DNA of 60,737 nt from Sphingobacterium sp. UBA2700 (lineage in GTDB: Bacteria; Bacteroidota; Bacteroidia; Sphingobacteriales; Sphingobacteriaceae). The notes beneath the pieces are model-generated. The model was not told where the DNA came from. It saw only the letters and a program-made list of their open reading frames with translations, and did not search any database. How positions within the stretch are numbered: the stretch's first letter is position 1; the number at the start of each line of letters is the position of its first letter. Below, piece by piece: positions 7,679-15,012 of this stretch. The translations under genes and the position numbers were made by a program. The DNA lies in contig DELI01000024.1 in NCBI GenBank assembly GCA_002354335.1, forward strand, positions 103,700 through 164,436. Reading direction: 5' to 3'.

Positions 7679-8308
7679 ATGAAATATTTAATATTAAGTT
7701 TAAGTATGTTGTTTTTGGGCTTGAATAGTCAGGCACAAACAACAGAACATATAACGAAATTAGAAGTCGGAAAAAAGAAGACTAAAAATTTCGTGAGCCG
7801 TGATTCTTCGATGATCGTTCGTATCGACACGTTGATCATGAAGGACAACGCGAAGTTGGAATTCTTTGGTAAAAAGGACGTAAAACTGGAGATCGGTCAT
7901 GCTATTATTGGTAAAAATGCGGTTATATCGGGTTCCGATGGAAAGAACAATGCGACGAACTTTGATATCAAAGTGAATCTGCAAGAGTTAGGCTCGCTTT
8001 ATGTAATTGCGCGCGGATGGGATGCGATGAACGGTACCAAAACATTTCCGAACGGAAACGGCGGTAAGGTAAATTTTGCCTATGCCAATTCAGGTATTAA
8101 ACCACAGACAACCGATAAGAAAGGAAAAAACTATTTATTGATTGATGTACAACAAGGTGGACTTCGCGTAAACCCTACATCAGACTTACAACGTGTCTAT
8201 TCACAGATTTCGATGTCTGGTCCGGGACTACGAGGAGTACCGCAGGGACAAGTATATTCAGGATCGCCTGGTACAAAGGGAAAAGTAGAAATTACAGCCT
8301 ATGATTAA
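7679..8308 (+). CDS. Secreted protein of unknown function
   Basis: 209 aa. A signal peptide (MKYLILSLSMLFLGLNSQAQT, cleavage after AQ or QA) is clear; the remainder is soluble and rich in Gly, Lys and Asn, with beta-strand-like spacing. No Cys and no recognised domain; the C-terminal third (GPGLRGVPQGQVYSGSPGTKGKVEI) is glycine-rich but not a true collagen repeat. It starts at a strong Shine-Dalgarno and ends inside its own terminator hairpin, whose stem overlaps the stop codon. Being 43 bases behind lpxB, it may be co-transcribed and act in the envelope, but nothing in the sequence fixes a role. Confidence 0.75.
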   Translation: MKYLILSLSMLFLGLNSQAQTTEHITKLEVGKKKTKNFVSRDSSMIVRIDTLIMKDNAKLEFFGKKDVKLEIGHAIIGKNAVISGSDGKNNATNFDIKVNLQELGSLYVIARGWDAMNGTKTFPNGNGGKVNFAYANSGIKPQTTDKKGKNYLLIDVQQGGLRVNPTSDLQRVYSQISMSGPGLRGVPQGQVYSGSPGTKGKVEITAYD

Positions 8309-8323
8309 TCATAGGCTTTTTTT
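8296..8323 (+). terminator. Intrinsic terminator overlapping the stop codon
   Basis: A 10-bp stem (AGCCTATGAT / ATCATAGGCT) with a TA loop and a seven-base T run. The left arm and loop include the last codons and the TAA of the secreted protein gene, so a ribosome reaching the end would cover the stem. Confidence 0.85.
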
Positions 8324-8351
8324 ATGCCTAATAAATCACTAAATTTAAGAC

Positions 8352-8918
8352 ATGAAAATATTGGCTTTCGCTGGTAGCAGCAGCAAAAACTCCATCAACA
8401 AGAAATTGATCACATCGGTTTCCAAATATTACAAAGAGAAAGACGATGTCATTGAAATATTAGATTTGAACGATTTTGAAATGCCTTTATTTTCTGTCGA
8501 TCGCGAGCAGGAGATTGGCATTCCGGAAGCTGCGCATGCCTTTGCCGCTAAGATTGATTGGGCAGACTTGATATTAATTTCCTTAGCAGAACATAATGGT
8601 AACTACGCTACTGCTTATAAGAACATCTACGATTGGACGTCAAGAATCAAAGGTCGTAAACTATTTAACGGAAAAGCTGTTTTTCTATTAGCAACGAGCG
8701 ATGGAAAAGGCGGCGGACAATGCATTTTGGATATAGCATTGGCACGCATGCCGAAAGATGGCGCCGATATTTTGGAGAGCTTTTCACTTCCGGAATATAG
8801 CAAGAATTTTAAAGAAGGGGTCGGCATCATTACGCCGCTTTTTCGCAGTCAATTGGAGGCCAAAGTGCGCAAAACGAAACGCATGATGGCAACAAAATTA
8901 ACAGAGAACGATAATTAA
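8352..8918 (+). CDS. NADPH-dependent FMN reductase family protein
   Basis: 188 aa, flavodoxin-like fold. The FMN phosphate-binding loop is AFAGSSSKNSINKKL (residues 5-19), equivalent to GSxRxxSxN in this family. LISLAEHNGNYATAYKNIYDW replaces the usual PEYNGS flavin loop, and LLATSDGKGGGQ is the second flavin-contact region. Such enzymes transfer electrons from NADPH to flavins, quinones or chromate in the cytosol; the physiological acceptor here is unknown. A DJ-1/PfpI protein follows after 12 bases, and the pairing suggests a small redox or carbonyl-stress operon. Confidence 0.88.
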   Translation: MKILAFAGSSSKNSINKKLITSVSKYYKEKDDVIEILDLNDFEMPLFSVDREQEIGIPEAAHAFAAKIDWADLILISLAEHNGNYATAYKNIYDWTSRIKGRKLFNGKAVFLLATSDGKGGGQCILDIALARMPKDGADILESFSLPEYSKNFKEGVGIITPLFRSQLEAKVRKTKRMMATKLTENDN

Positions 8919-8930
8919 AAATTAAATATC

Positions 8931-9509
8931 ATGGCAAAGAAAGTATTATTATTAGTTGGAGATTATGTGGAAGATTATGAAGCAATGGTTCCCTTCCAAG
9001 CGATGGGTGCTGTAGGAATCGAAGTTGATGCTATAGCTCCGGATCGTAAAAAAGGTGATGTTGTGCCTACGGCAGTTCATGATTTTACCGGCGATCAGAC
9101 GTATAAAGAACTTCGCGGTCACAATTTCGCAATTAATAAAGATTTCGATTCGGTAAATCCGGAAGATTACGATGGACTTTACATAGCTGGCGGCCGATCG
9201 GCTGAATATATTCGATTGAACAAGCGTGTTATTGAAATTACGAAACACTTCTTCGAGAAGGATAAACCTGTTGCGGCAATCTGCCATGGTATACAAGTGT
9301 TAACGACGGCTCAGGTATTGAAAGGACGCACCTTGACGGCTTACGTCGCTGTAGGTCCGGATATCGAACTGGCTGGTGGTACTTGGAAGAACATTCCTGC
9401 CGACCAAGCGGTTGTTGATGGAAATTTAGTAACCTCACCAGCATGGCCAGGACATCAAGCAATCCTGAAGGAGTTCTACAAAGTGTTAGGCATTCAAATT
9501 AGTTTATAA
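8931..9509 (+). CDS. DJ-1/PfpI family protein
   Basis: 192 aa. Class I glutamine amidotransferase-like fold with the nucleophilic elbow AAICHGIQVL (C118 followed by H119) and acidic residues E14 and E17 near the N-terminus (GDYVEDYEAM). YDGLYIAGGRS is the conserved strand before the active site. Relatives act as protein deglycases, glyoxalase-like enzymes or chaperones; which applies cannot be told from the sequence. It lies 12 bases after the FMN reductase gene and 15 before a single-pass membrane protein gene. Confidence 0.9.
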   Translation: MAKKVLLLVGDYVEDYEAMVPFQAMGAVGIEVDAIAPDRKKGDVVPTAVHDFTGDQTYKELRGHNFAINKDFDSVNPEDYDGLYIAGGRSAEYIRLNKRVIEITKHFFEKDKPVAAICHGIQVLTTAQVLKGRTLTAYVAVGPDIELAGGTWKNIPADQAVVDGNLVTSPAWPGHQAILKEFYKVLGIQISL

Positions 9510-9524
9510 TCGAGGTAGGCATAG

Positions 9525-9908
9525 ATGGCGCAACAAAGAAGGAAGAAGGTTTGGTTTTTTGCCATTCCGCTCATTTGTTTATTAGGGTATTTTATTTGGG
9601 ACGCATATTCGCAGCCCTCGATTAAAGATTTACCTGGAGATTTTGAAGAGGTCGCTTTTGTTCGAAATGAGCAAAATAAAGGTGGTATTATTCGAATCTA
9701 TGCCGTAACGGTTGGCGATCCAATGAATGCACAATATGATCAATGTGCAGATCAATTTCCGACCAATGACTACGGTTCGGTCACTAAAGTTTACTTTTTC
9801 GATAAACACAAACCTTTTCCTACTACTTTAAATATTGAAGAGCCTCACTATGACGATAAGAAGTTTGAGGCAATAAATATTCAGAAAAGGTATGGTTCGC
9901 AGAAGTGA
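9525..9908 (+). CDS. Single-pass membrane protein of unknown function
   Basis: 127 aa. Positive N-terminus (MAQQRRKK), one transmembrane helix at about 9-27, then a soluble domain of about 95 residues probably facing the periplasm. The visible stretches DLPGDFEEVAFVRNEQNKGG and DQCADQFPTNDYGSVTKVYFF do not match a family I know. One Cys. It is third in a tight cluster with the FMN reductase and DJ-1 genes, so a link to redox stress is possible but unsupported by motif. Confidence 0.7.
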   Translation: MAQQRRKKVWFFAIPLICLLGYFIWDAYSQPSIKDLPGDFEEVAFVRNEQNKGGIIRIYAVTVGDPMNAQYDQCADQFPTNDYGSVTKVYFFDKHKPFPTTLNIEEPHYDDKKFEAINIQKRYGSQK

Positions 9909-9973
9909 TTTAATAATTTGATTTTATAAAGTTAACATAAAATTAATATAGCACCGATAATTTCGATGCTATT

Positions 9974-12073
9974 ATGAGAGAACTAGAAATGGCAAAAAAA
10001 TTTATCCCCAGGGATATTAGCTGGTTAAGTTTTAACGCTCGTGTGTTGCAAGAAGCGGCAGATACCGAAGTTCCATTGGAGCAACGCATTAAGTTTCTAG
10101 GTATCTTCTCGAATAATTTAGATGAGTTTTTTCGTGTTCGTGTAGCTGCACTGAAGCGCGCGGCCGAGATTAATACCAAAGAAGTATTGGGATCTTTTTA
10201 TGAAGATCCCAATATTATTTTAGAACAGATAACGCATATCGTTATCAAACAGCAAAAGAAGTTTGATAAGATTTGGTTAGATGTTCAGAAAGAGATGGCT
10301 AAGCAGCGCGTCTTTATTAAAACTGCGGAGGACCTTTCGCAGGAACAGTTAGAATTTGTGAAAGACTACTTTGACCGGGAGGTGGAGAGCAGCATTATTC
10401 CGCTCCTTCTGGATGAGGTACGCCCCATGCCCTATCTTCGCGACAAAAGTCTTTATCTGGGTGTTGCTATGTATAAGAAAGACTGGCAATATCAGACGAA
10501 GTTTGCCATCATTGAATTACCTTCGAGCCAACACGGCCGATTTGTGATCCTTCCGGCACCTAAGAATCAGAAGCATATTATCTTAATTGAGGATGTTGTA
10601 AAAGTCAATTTACCTTACATCTTTTCTTATTTCGGTTTTGATGAATTTGTTGCGAACACCTTCAAAATTACGAAAGATGCGGAGTTTGATTTAGATAACG
10701 ACGTGAATACGAGCTTTGTAGAAAAGATAACAAAAGGCGTAAAAAATAGACGCAAAGGCAAGCCGACGCGCTTTGTGTTTGATAAAGATATGGACCAGAT
10801 GCTTCTGGAGTTTTTGATCCGGAAATTGGATCTTTCTAAACGCGACAGCATCATCCCAGGTCAGAAAATCCATAATTTCAAGCACTTCATGGACTTCCCA
10901 GATGTGTTCAGATCTTATAGGAGACCATTTGAGCGAACTTCATTTGAGCATCCTGATCTCTGCGATGTCGATCGTGTGACGGACGTTATCCTGAAAAAAG
11001 ATGTGCTCCTCTCCTTTCCTTATCATCAGTTCAGGCCGATGATCGATCTATTGCGGGAGGCGGCTATGGATCCGGACGTGAAAACCATTAAGATTACAAT
11101 CTATCGGATGGCTACAAATTCAAAAATCGCCAATGCCTTAGTAAATGCAGCGCGTAACGGGAAAGAAGTCACGGTGATGTTAGAGCTGAGAGCGCGTTTT
11201 GATGAAGAGCATAATCTGGATTGGAAAGACCGTTTCGAAATGGAAGGCGTTAAAGTACTTGTTGGTATTCCAAACCGAAAAGTACATGCCAAACTCTGTA
11301 TTATCAAAAAGCGGGTAGATAACAAAACCATTCAATATGGTTTCGTGAGTACCGGCAATATCAATGAGAAGACCGCGAGAATTTATGGCGACCACTGTTT
11401 GATGACGAGCAACAAGAGCGTGATGGCCGATATCAACAAGATATTCAATGCGCTACAAAAGCCTAAAATGCCTTTAGAGAACACGATAAAAAATTGTAAA
11501 AGTTTACTGACCTGTCCTTTAGATATGCGTCAGCAGATTTTGCAGTTTATCGATAAAGAGATTCTGGAGGCCAAGGCCGGACGAAAAGCGCATGTTATCA
11601 TCAAGATCAACTCGCTTAGTGACAAAGAGTGTATCAAAAAATTATATGAAGCTGCAATTGCCGGCGTTAAGGTTGAGCTGATCGTGCGTGGCGTATATTG
11701 CGCAATCAATCAGAAAAAATTCAAAGAGCCATTATATGGCATCAGCATTGTCGATGAGTATTTAGAGCACGCCCGTGTATTCTATTTTCACGCTGCAGGG
11801 AAAGAGCTGACCTACATATCTTCAGCCGATTTAATGACTCGGAATTTAGATTATCGTATCGAAGCAGCAGTAAAAATCAATAGTAAAAAATTGAAAACTG
11901 AGCTGAAAGATTTGTTACAAATTCAGTTGAAAGACAATGTGAAAGCCAGGATTTTCGACAACCTGCAAACCAATGAATATGTGACCAATAAGAAGCCCGC
12001 TTACCGCTCGCAGATTGAAACTTTCATTTATCTGTATGCAAAAACCCGAAAAGATATCGCGGAAGCTGTCTAA
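9974..12073 (+). CDS. ppk1: Polyphosphate kinase 1
   Basis: 699 aa from the first ATG; a second in-frame ATG at 9989 gives MAKKFIPRDISWLSFNARVL, the usual family start, so the true start may be five codons later. It polymerises ATP gamma-phosphate into polyphosphate, reversibly. The four Ppk1 domains are covered: N domain RDISWLSFNARVLQEA, head domain, and two phospholipase D-like C domains. The autophosphorylated histidine is H438 in NRKVHAKLCIIKKR; the second active-site histidine is H606 in ARVFYFHAAGKELTYISSADLM. No exopolyphosphatase gene is adjacent; the gene appears to stand alone. Confidence 0.96.
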   Translation: MRELEMAKKFIPRDISWLSFNARVLQEAADTEVPLEQRIKFLGIFSNNLDEFFRVRVAALKRAAEINTKEVLGSFYEDPNIILEQITHIVIKQQKKFDKIWLDVQKEMAKQRVFIKTAEDLSQEQLEFVKDYFDREVESSIIPLLLDEVRPMPYLRDKSLYLGVAMYKKDWQYQTKFAIIELPSSQHGRFVILPAPKNQKHIILIEDVVKVNLPYIFSYFGFDEFVANTFKITKDAEFDLDNDVNTSFVEKITKGVKNRRKGKPTRFVFDKDMDQMLLEFLIRKLDLSKRDSIIPGQKIHNFKHFMDFPDVFRSYRRPFERTSFEHPDLCDVDRVTDVILKKDVLLSFPYHQFRPMIDLLREAAMDPDVKTIKITIYRMATNSKIANALVNAARNGKEVTVMLELRARFDEEHNLDWKDRFEMEGVKVLVGIPNRKVHAKLCIIKKRVDNKTIQYGFVSTGNINEKTARIYGDHCLMTSNKSVMADINKIFNALQKPKMPLENTIKNCKSLLTCPLDMRQQILQFIDKEILEAKAGRKAHVIIKINSLSDKECIKKLYEAAIAGVKVELIVRGVYCAINQKKFKEPLYGISIVDEYLEHARVFYFHAAGKELTYISSADLMTRNLDYRIEAAVKINSKKLKTELKDLLQIQLKDNVKARIFDNLQTNEYVTNKKPAYRSQIETFIYLYAKTRKDIAEAV

Positions 12074-12141
12074 AATATGACAATGTAGCCTTATTATTTT
12101 ACTAATATTTTTAGTATTTTAGAAAAATATTAGGAGGAAAT

Positions 12142-13200
12142 ATGGCTAATGAATTTATTCAAGGTCGTGGTGCACAGGAGAATGTATCGAACATTTTTTT
12201 TAAGCAAAGCTACAGCAAGGACTTTATCGAGGGTATTGATGAATGGGAGGAGGAAAAGCCGCAAACTCATTTTACGATTGTTCATCCCAAAAGTTTCGTC
12301 AACAAAGTAACCAGCCCCGACGTGGGCATGGAATACTCTGCCAACCCCTATCAGGGCTGTGAGCACGGTTGTATTTACTGCTATGCACGCAATTCGCATC
12401 AGTATTGGGGATACAGCGCGGGCCTAGACTTCGAGACGAAGATTATGGTCAAAGCGAATAGTGTGAAGCTATTCCGCGAGTTTATTAGCCGTAAGTCATG
12501 GACTGGGACACCTATTTCACTTTCTGGAAATACAGATTGCTATCAACCTTTAGAGCGTAAGTTTCAATTGACGCGCGGAATTTTAAAAACGGCTAGCCAA
12601 TGTGGTCAGCCGGTCAGCATTATTACAAAGAATAGCTTGATATTGCGCGATGCGGATATTATCAGCGAGCTTGCCAATAGAAATCTCTGTGTAGTCTATA
12701 TTTCCATCAATTCTTTAACTGAGGAAACGCGCTTGAAGCTTGAACCTAGAACAGTAACCGCTAAACAGCGCTTGCATGTTATTGAGTCGTTATCAAAGTT
12801 GGGCGTTCCGGTGGGCATTATGTGTGCCCCTGTAATCCCGGGGTTGACCGATCATGAGATTCCTAATGTATTGAAGGCGGCTGCTAGTGCTGGGGCGAAA
12901 TGGGCTGGCTATACAACCGTAAGATTGAATGGTGAGATTGGACAAATATTTGAGAATTGGCTACAAAAGGCCTATCCGGATCGTGCGAATAAGATTTGGC
13001 ATAGTATACAGAGTTGTCATCATGGAAAAGTGAATGATAGCGAGTTCGGAAACCGGATGAAAGGAAGCGGAAAACTAGCGCAAATGATTAAAGATAGCTT
13101 TCGTATGCACTGCAAACGCAATAAATTGAACGTAGAGCACTTTGAATTTGACTGTTCACAGCTTTTAAAAAACTCCGATCATCAGCTTAAATTATTCTAA
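12142..13200 (+). CDS. PA0069-family radical SAM protein with a beta-clamp-like C-terminus
   Basis: 352 aa, preceded by AGGAGG seven bases upstream of the ATG. The radical SAM cluster motif CEHGCIYCYARNSHQYWG (CxxxCxxC) binds a 4Fe-4S cluster and is the SplB-like version found in the PA0069 family; ANPYQGCEHGC and LSGNTDCYQPLE are other family signatures. The family is related to spore photoproduct lyase, but its substrate is not known. The protein ends DHQLKLF; QLKLF matches the QLxLF sliding-clamp-binding peptide that also ends DinB in this window, hinting at a DNA-linked role. It appears monocistronic. Confidence 0.88.
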   Translation: MANEFIQGRGAQENVSNIFFKQSYSKDFIEGIDEWEEEKPQTHFTIVHPKSFVNKVTSPDVGMEYSANPYQGCEHGCIYCYARNSHQYWGYSAGLDFETKIMVKANSVKLFREFISRKSWTGTPISLSGNTDCYQPLERKFQLTRGILKTASQCGQPVSIITKNSLILRDADIISELANRNLCVVYISINSLTEETRLKLEPRTVTAKQRLHVIESLSKLGVPVGIMCAPVIPGLTDHEIPNVLKAAASAGAKWAGYTTVRLNGEIGQIFENWLQKAYPDRANKIWHSIQSCHHGKVNDSEFGNRMKGSGKLAQMIKDSFRMHCKRNKLNVEHFEFDCSQLLKNSDHQLKLF

Positions 13201-13316
13201 ATTGAAAGCGTTAAGAAGTGTTAAAAAGAAAATGTAACAGCTATGTTGCAGACATAATGGCATCGTGTTTGGTTTAACAAGTACAATAACTATTAGAAAA
13301 ACATAAAAATTGTACT

Positions 13317-13715
13317 ATGAAAAACACATTGAAATTATTAAGTCTTTTGTTTGTTGTCCTATTCACAGTTTCTGCTTGTTCGAAAGATGATGACCCGGTA
13401 GATAATGAATTGTTTACTGGAAACTATACGGGTGAGGTTGGTTACACCAATCTTTCTGATAACAGCAAGAATGTTGCTTACGGTCCTGGTTCTGTGCGCG
13501 TGTACAAAGTTGGAGACAAGTATTCATTCGACTTCAAATCTGATAAAGGCAATATTCCTTCATTAACAGGAATCGTAATGCAAAAAGGAGATAACAACAC
13601 CATTTTCTTTAATTCGGAGGCAATAGGGTCGATTACGATCTCAGAAAGCACTTTAGAAATTGCTTATACAAATCTGGATAAGAAAGAATCGTTTAGAGCA
13701 AGTTGCGATAGATAA
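13317..13715 (+). CDS. Small lipoprotein of unknown function
   Basis: 132 aa. Signal peptide with lipobox FTVSAC; the lipidated Cys is at about residue 21, followed by SKDDDP, an acidic stretch of the kind associated with surface export of lipoproteins in Bacteroidota. The mature part is a compact, strand-rich domain (FTGNYTGEVGYTN, GSVRVYKVGDKYSFDF) of about 105 residues, possibly a small beta-barrel or lipocalin-like fold. No enzyme motif. It is followed by an AT-rich inverted repeat of the same family as at 5.9 kb. Confidence 0.75.
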   Translation: MKNTLKLLSLLFVVLFTVSACSKDDDPVDNELFTGNYTGEVGYTNLSDNSKNVAYGPGSVRVYKVGDKYSFDFKSDKGNIPSLTGIVMQKGDNNTIFFNSEAIGSITISESTLEIAYTNLDKKESFRASCDR

Positions 13716-13815
13716 AATTAGATATTAGATTATAGATATTAGATTTCAGATTGTTTGGTTAAACATCTCAAATACAAGGTCTTATATCTAAAGTCTAATG
13801 TCTAACATCTAATAT
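13716..13815. repeat. Inverted repeat of TAGATATTAGA / TCTAATATCTA modules
   Basis: The left half (13716-13752) has tandem TTAGATATTAGATTATAGA-type units; the right half (13778-13815) carries TCTTATATCTAAAGTCTAAT and further inverted units. It matches module B of the 5.9-6.3 kb composite repeat. It lies at the convergent end of the lipoprotein gene and the histidine-kinase-like gene, and the last 21 bases run into the 3' end of the latter. Confidence 0.65.
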
Positions 13816-14400
13816 CATTACCCCCTTAAACAACATACTATTACTATTGAGGAATAGGCTGTGTTTATCGGGGTAATGAAATTTTAAGCGGTATTGAAGG
13901 TTGTTAATGTAGTCGTTTTCGGACTGATCTTTTAAATAATGGTTGACATGATTGCTTACTTCCAGCTTGATTTGATTGCTCGTACTACTTAACCGAATTT
14001 TAATTGGATGCGCAGGCATCGTATTATAACCATTTGTAAGCGCATTTTGAACCAGTGGGAAGCAGATTAATGCATGAACTTTCATTGAGGGATCTGCGAT
14101 ATTAAAATCAACTTTTACATGCAGTTCTTCATTTTGAAGCAAACCCCATAGCGAGATGTAATACTCCAAGAGTGCTATTTCTTCCGCAAGCGTATGCACG
14201 CTATCCTTAGAAAGATTTTCTGTCAGTTTACACCAGTTGGAAAAGCGCTCATCCGTTCCGACTGTTTTCTCTCTCTTTTCGAACAGATCCAAGAGTGCTG
14301 GATCGAGTTCGCTGATAAAATACGACTGCATTGCGCCATTAGACAACAACAAATCCCTTGATTCTTGAGATTGCTTATTGTTGCTTTTTTTCCAAAACAT
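13795..14400 (-). CDS. Degenerate LytS-type histidine kinase-like protein
   Basis: 201 aa from the ATG at 14400, which has AGAGAAGAG just upstream; an earlier in-frame start at 14433 is possible. It resembles the cytoplasmic core of LytS/YehU-type sensor kinases: LAEEIALLEYYISLWGLLQ fits the LxxExxxLxxYlxI helix, and CFPLVQNALTNGYN is the N-box (usually P-x-L-VENAxKHG). The region that normally holds the phosphoacceptor His (NPHFLFN) reads MQSYFISELDPALLDLF and has no His, and no glycine-rich G-box is obvious. There are no transmembrane segments and no response regulator nearby. It overlaps the DUF502 gene by 26 bases. It may be a pseudokinase or adaptor. Confidence 0.6.
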   Translation of the reverse strand: MFWKKSNNKQSQESRDLLLSNGAMQSYFISELDPALLDLFEKREKTVGTDERFSNWCKLTENLSKDSVHTLAEEIALLEYYISLWGLLQNEELHVKVDFNIADPSMKVHALICFPLVQNALTNGYNTMPAHPIKIRLSSTSNQIKLEVSNHVNHYLKDQSENDYINNLQYRLKFHYPDKHSLFLNSNSMLFKGVMILDVRH

Positions 14401-15010
14401 CTCTTCTCTTTGAAGGTTCAACGCCACTGACACCGCCCGAGACAGCTAATTTCATCGCATCAGTGGCTGACATATTTAATTTATGAACTTTATCTGCGCT
14501 AATGATAGCAACCTGTCCTGCAACGGAATAAGAATATGGAAAGTAAACTATAACTTCACCTTCTAAGCCTATGCTGCTCAAGTCCTTTTGAGTTAGGAAG
14601 CCAACCTTCTTTAATCCAAAGTTATTGACTTCGACCAATACCGGTTCATTGAATTTCTTTGCATCACCAACAAAGGCTTCGGTAAAGTCTTTGATGGAAG
14701 AGTAAAGCGTATTGAATAGTGGTATTTTGTTGATGGTACGCGTCATCCAACTGCGGATGGGTGCTGTCACTAAGGTCGTAAAAATTAAGCCTACCAACGC
14801 AAGCAACAGGATGACCGATAGAATCCCTATTCCCGGGATATAGAGCGGATGTCCGGTTTCATCTTCAAGGAAGTGCTCAGTAATATTTAGCGCACCGTCC
14901 AAAGTCGCAACTAACCAAACAATCACGAAGATTGCTCCCGCAACGGGCGCAACGACCAAGGTTCCCTTGATTAAATAATAAAAGAATTGTTGAAAGAATT
15001 TACGTAGCAT
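14375..15010 (-). CDS. DUF502 family membrane protein
   Basis: 211 aa. Two predicted transmembrane helices at about 12-38 and 58-85 (GTLVVAPVAGAIFVIVWLVA; IPGIGILSVILLLALVGLIF), then a C-terminal soluble domain with the family features NKIPLFNTLYSSIKDFTEAF and VIVYFPYSYSVAGQVAIIS. The domain is widespread and of unknown function. It lies two bases downstream of murF-alr and overlaps the next gene, so the three genes form one minus-strand unit. An envelope role fits the context but is not shown. Confidence 0.85.
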   Translation of the reverse strand: MLRKFFQQFFYYLIKGTLVVAPVAGAIFVIVWLVATLDGALNITEHFLEDETGHPLYIPGIGILSVILLLALVGLIFTTLVTAPIRSWMTRTINKIPLFNTLYSSIKDFTEAFVGDAKKFNEPVLVEVNNFGLKKVGFLTQKDLSSIGLEGEVIVYFPYSYSVAGQVAIISADKVHKLNMSATDAMKLAVSGGVSGVEPSKRRDVLEKKQQ

Positions 15011-15012
15011 GT

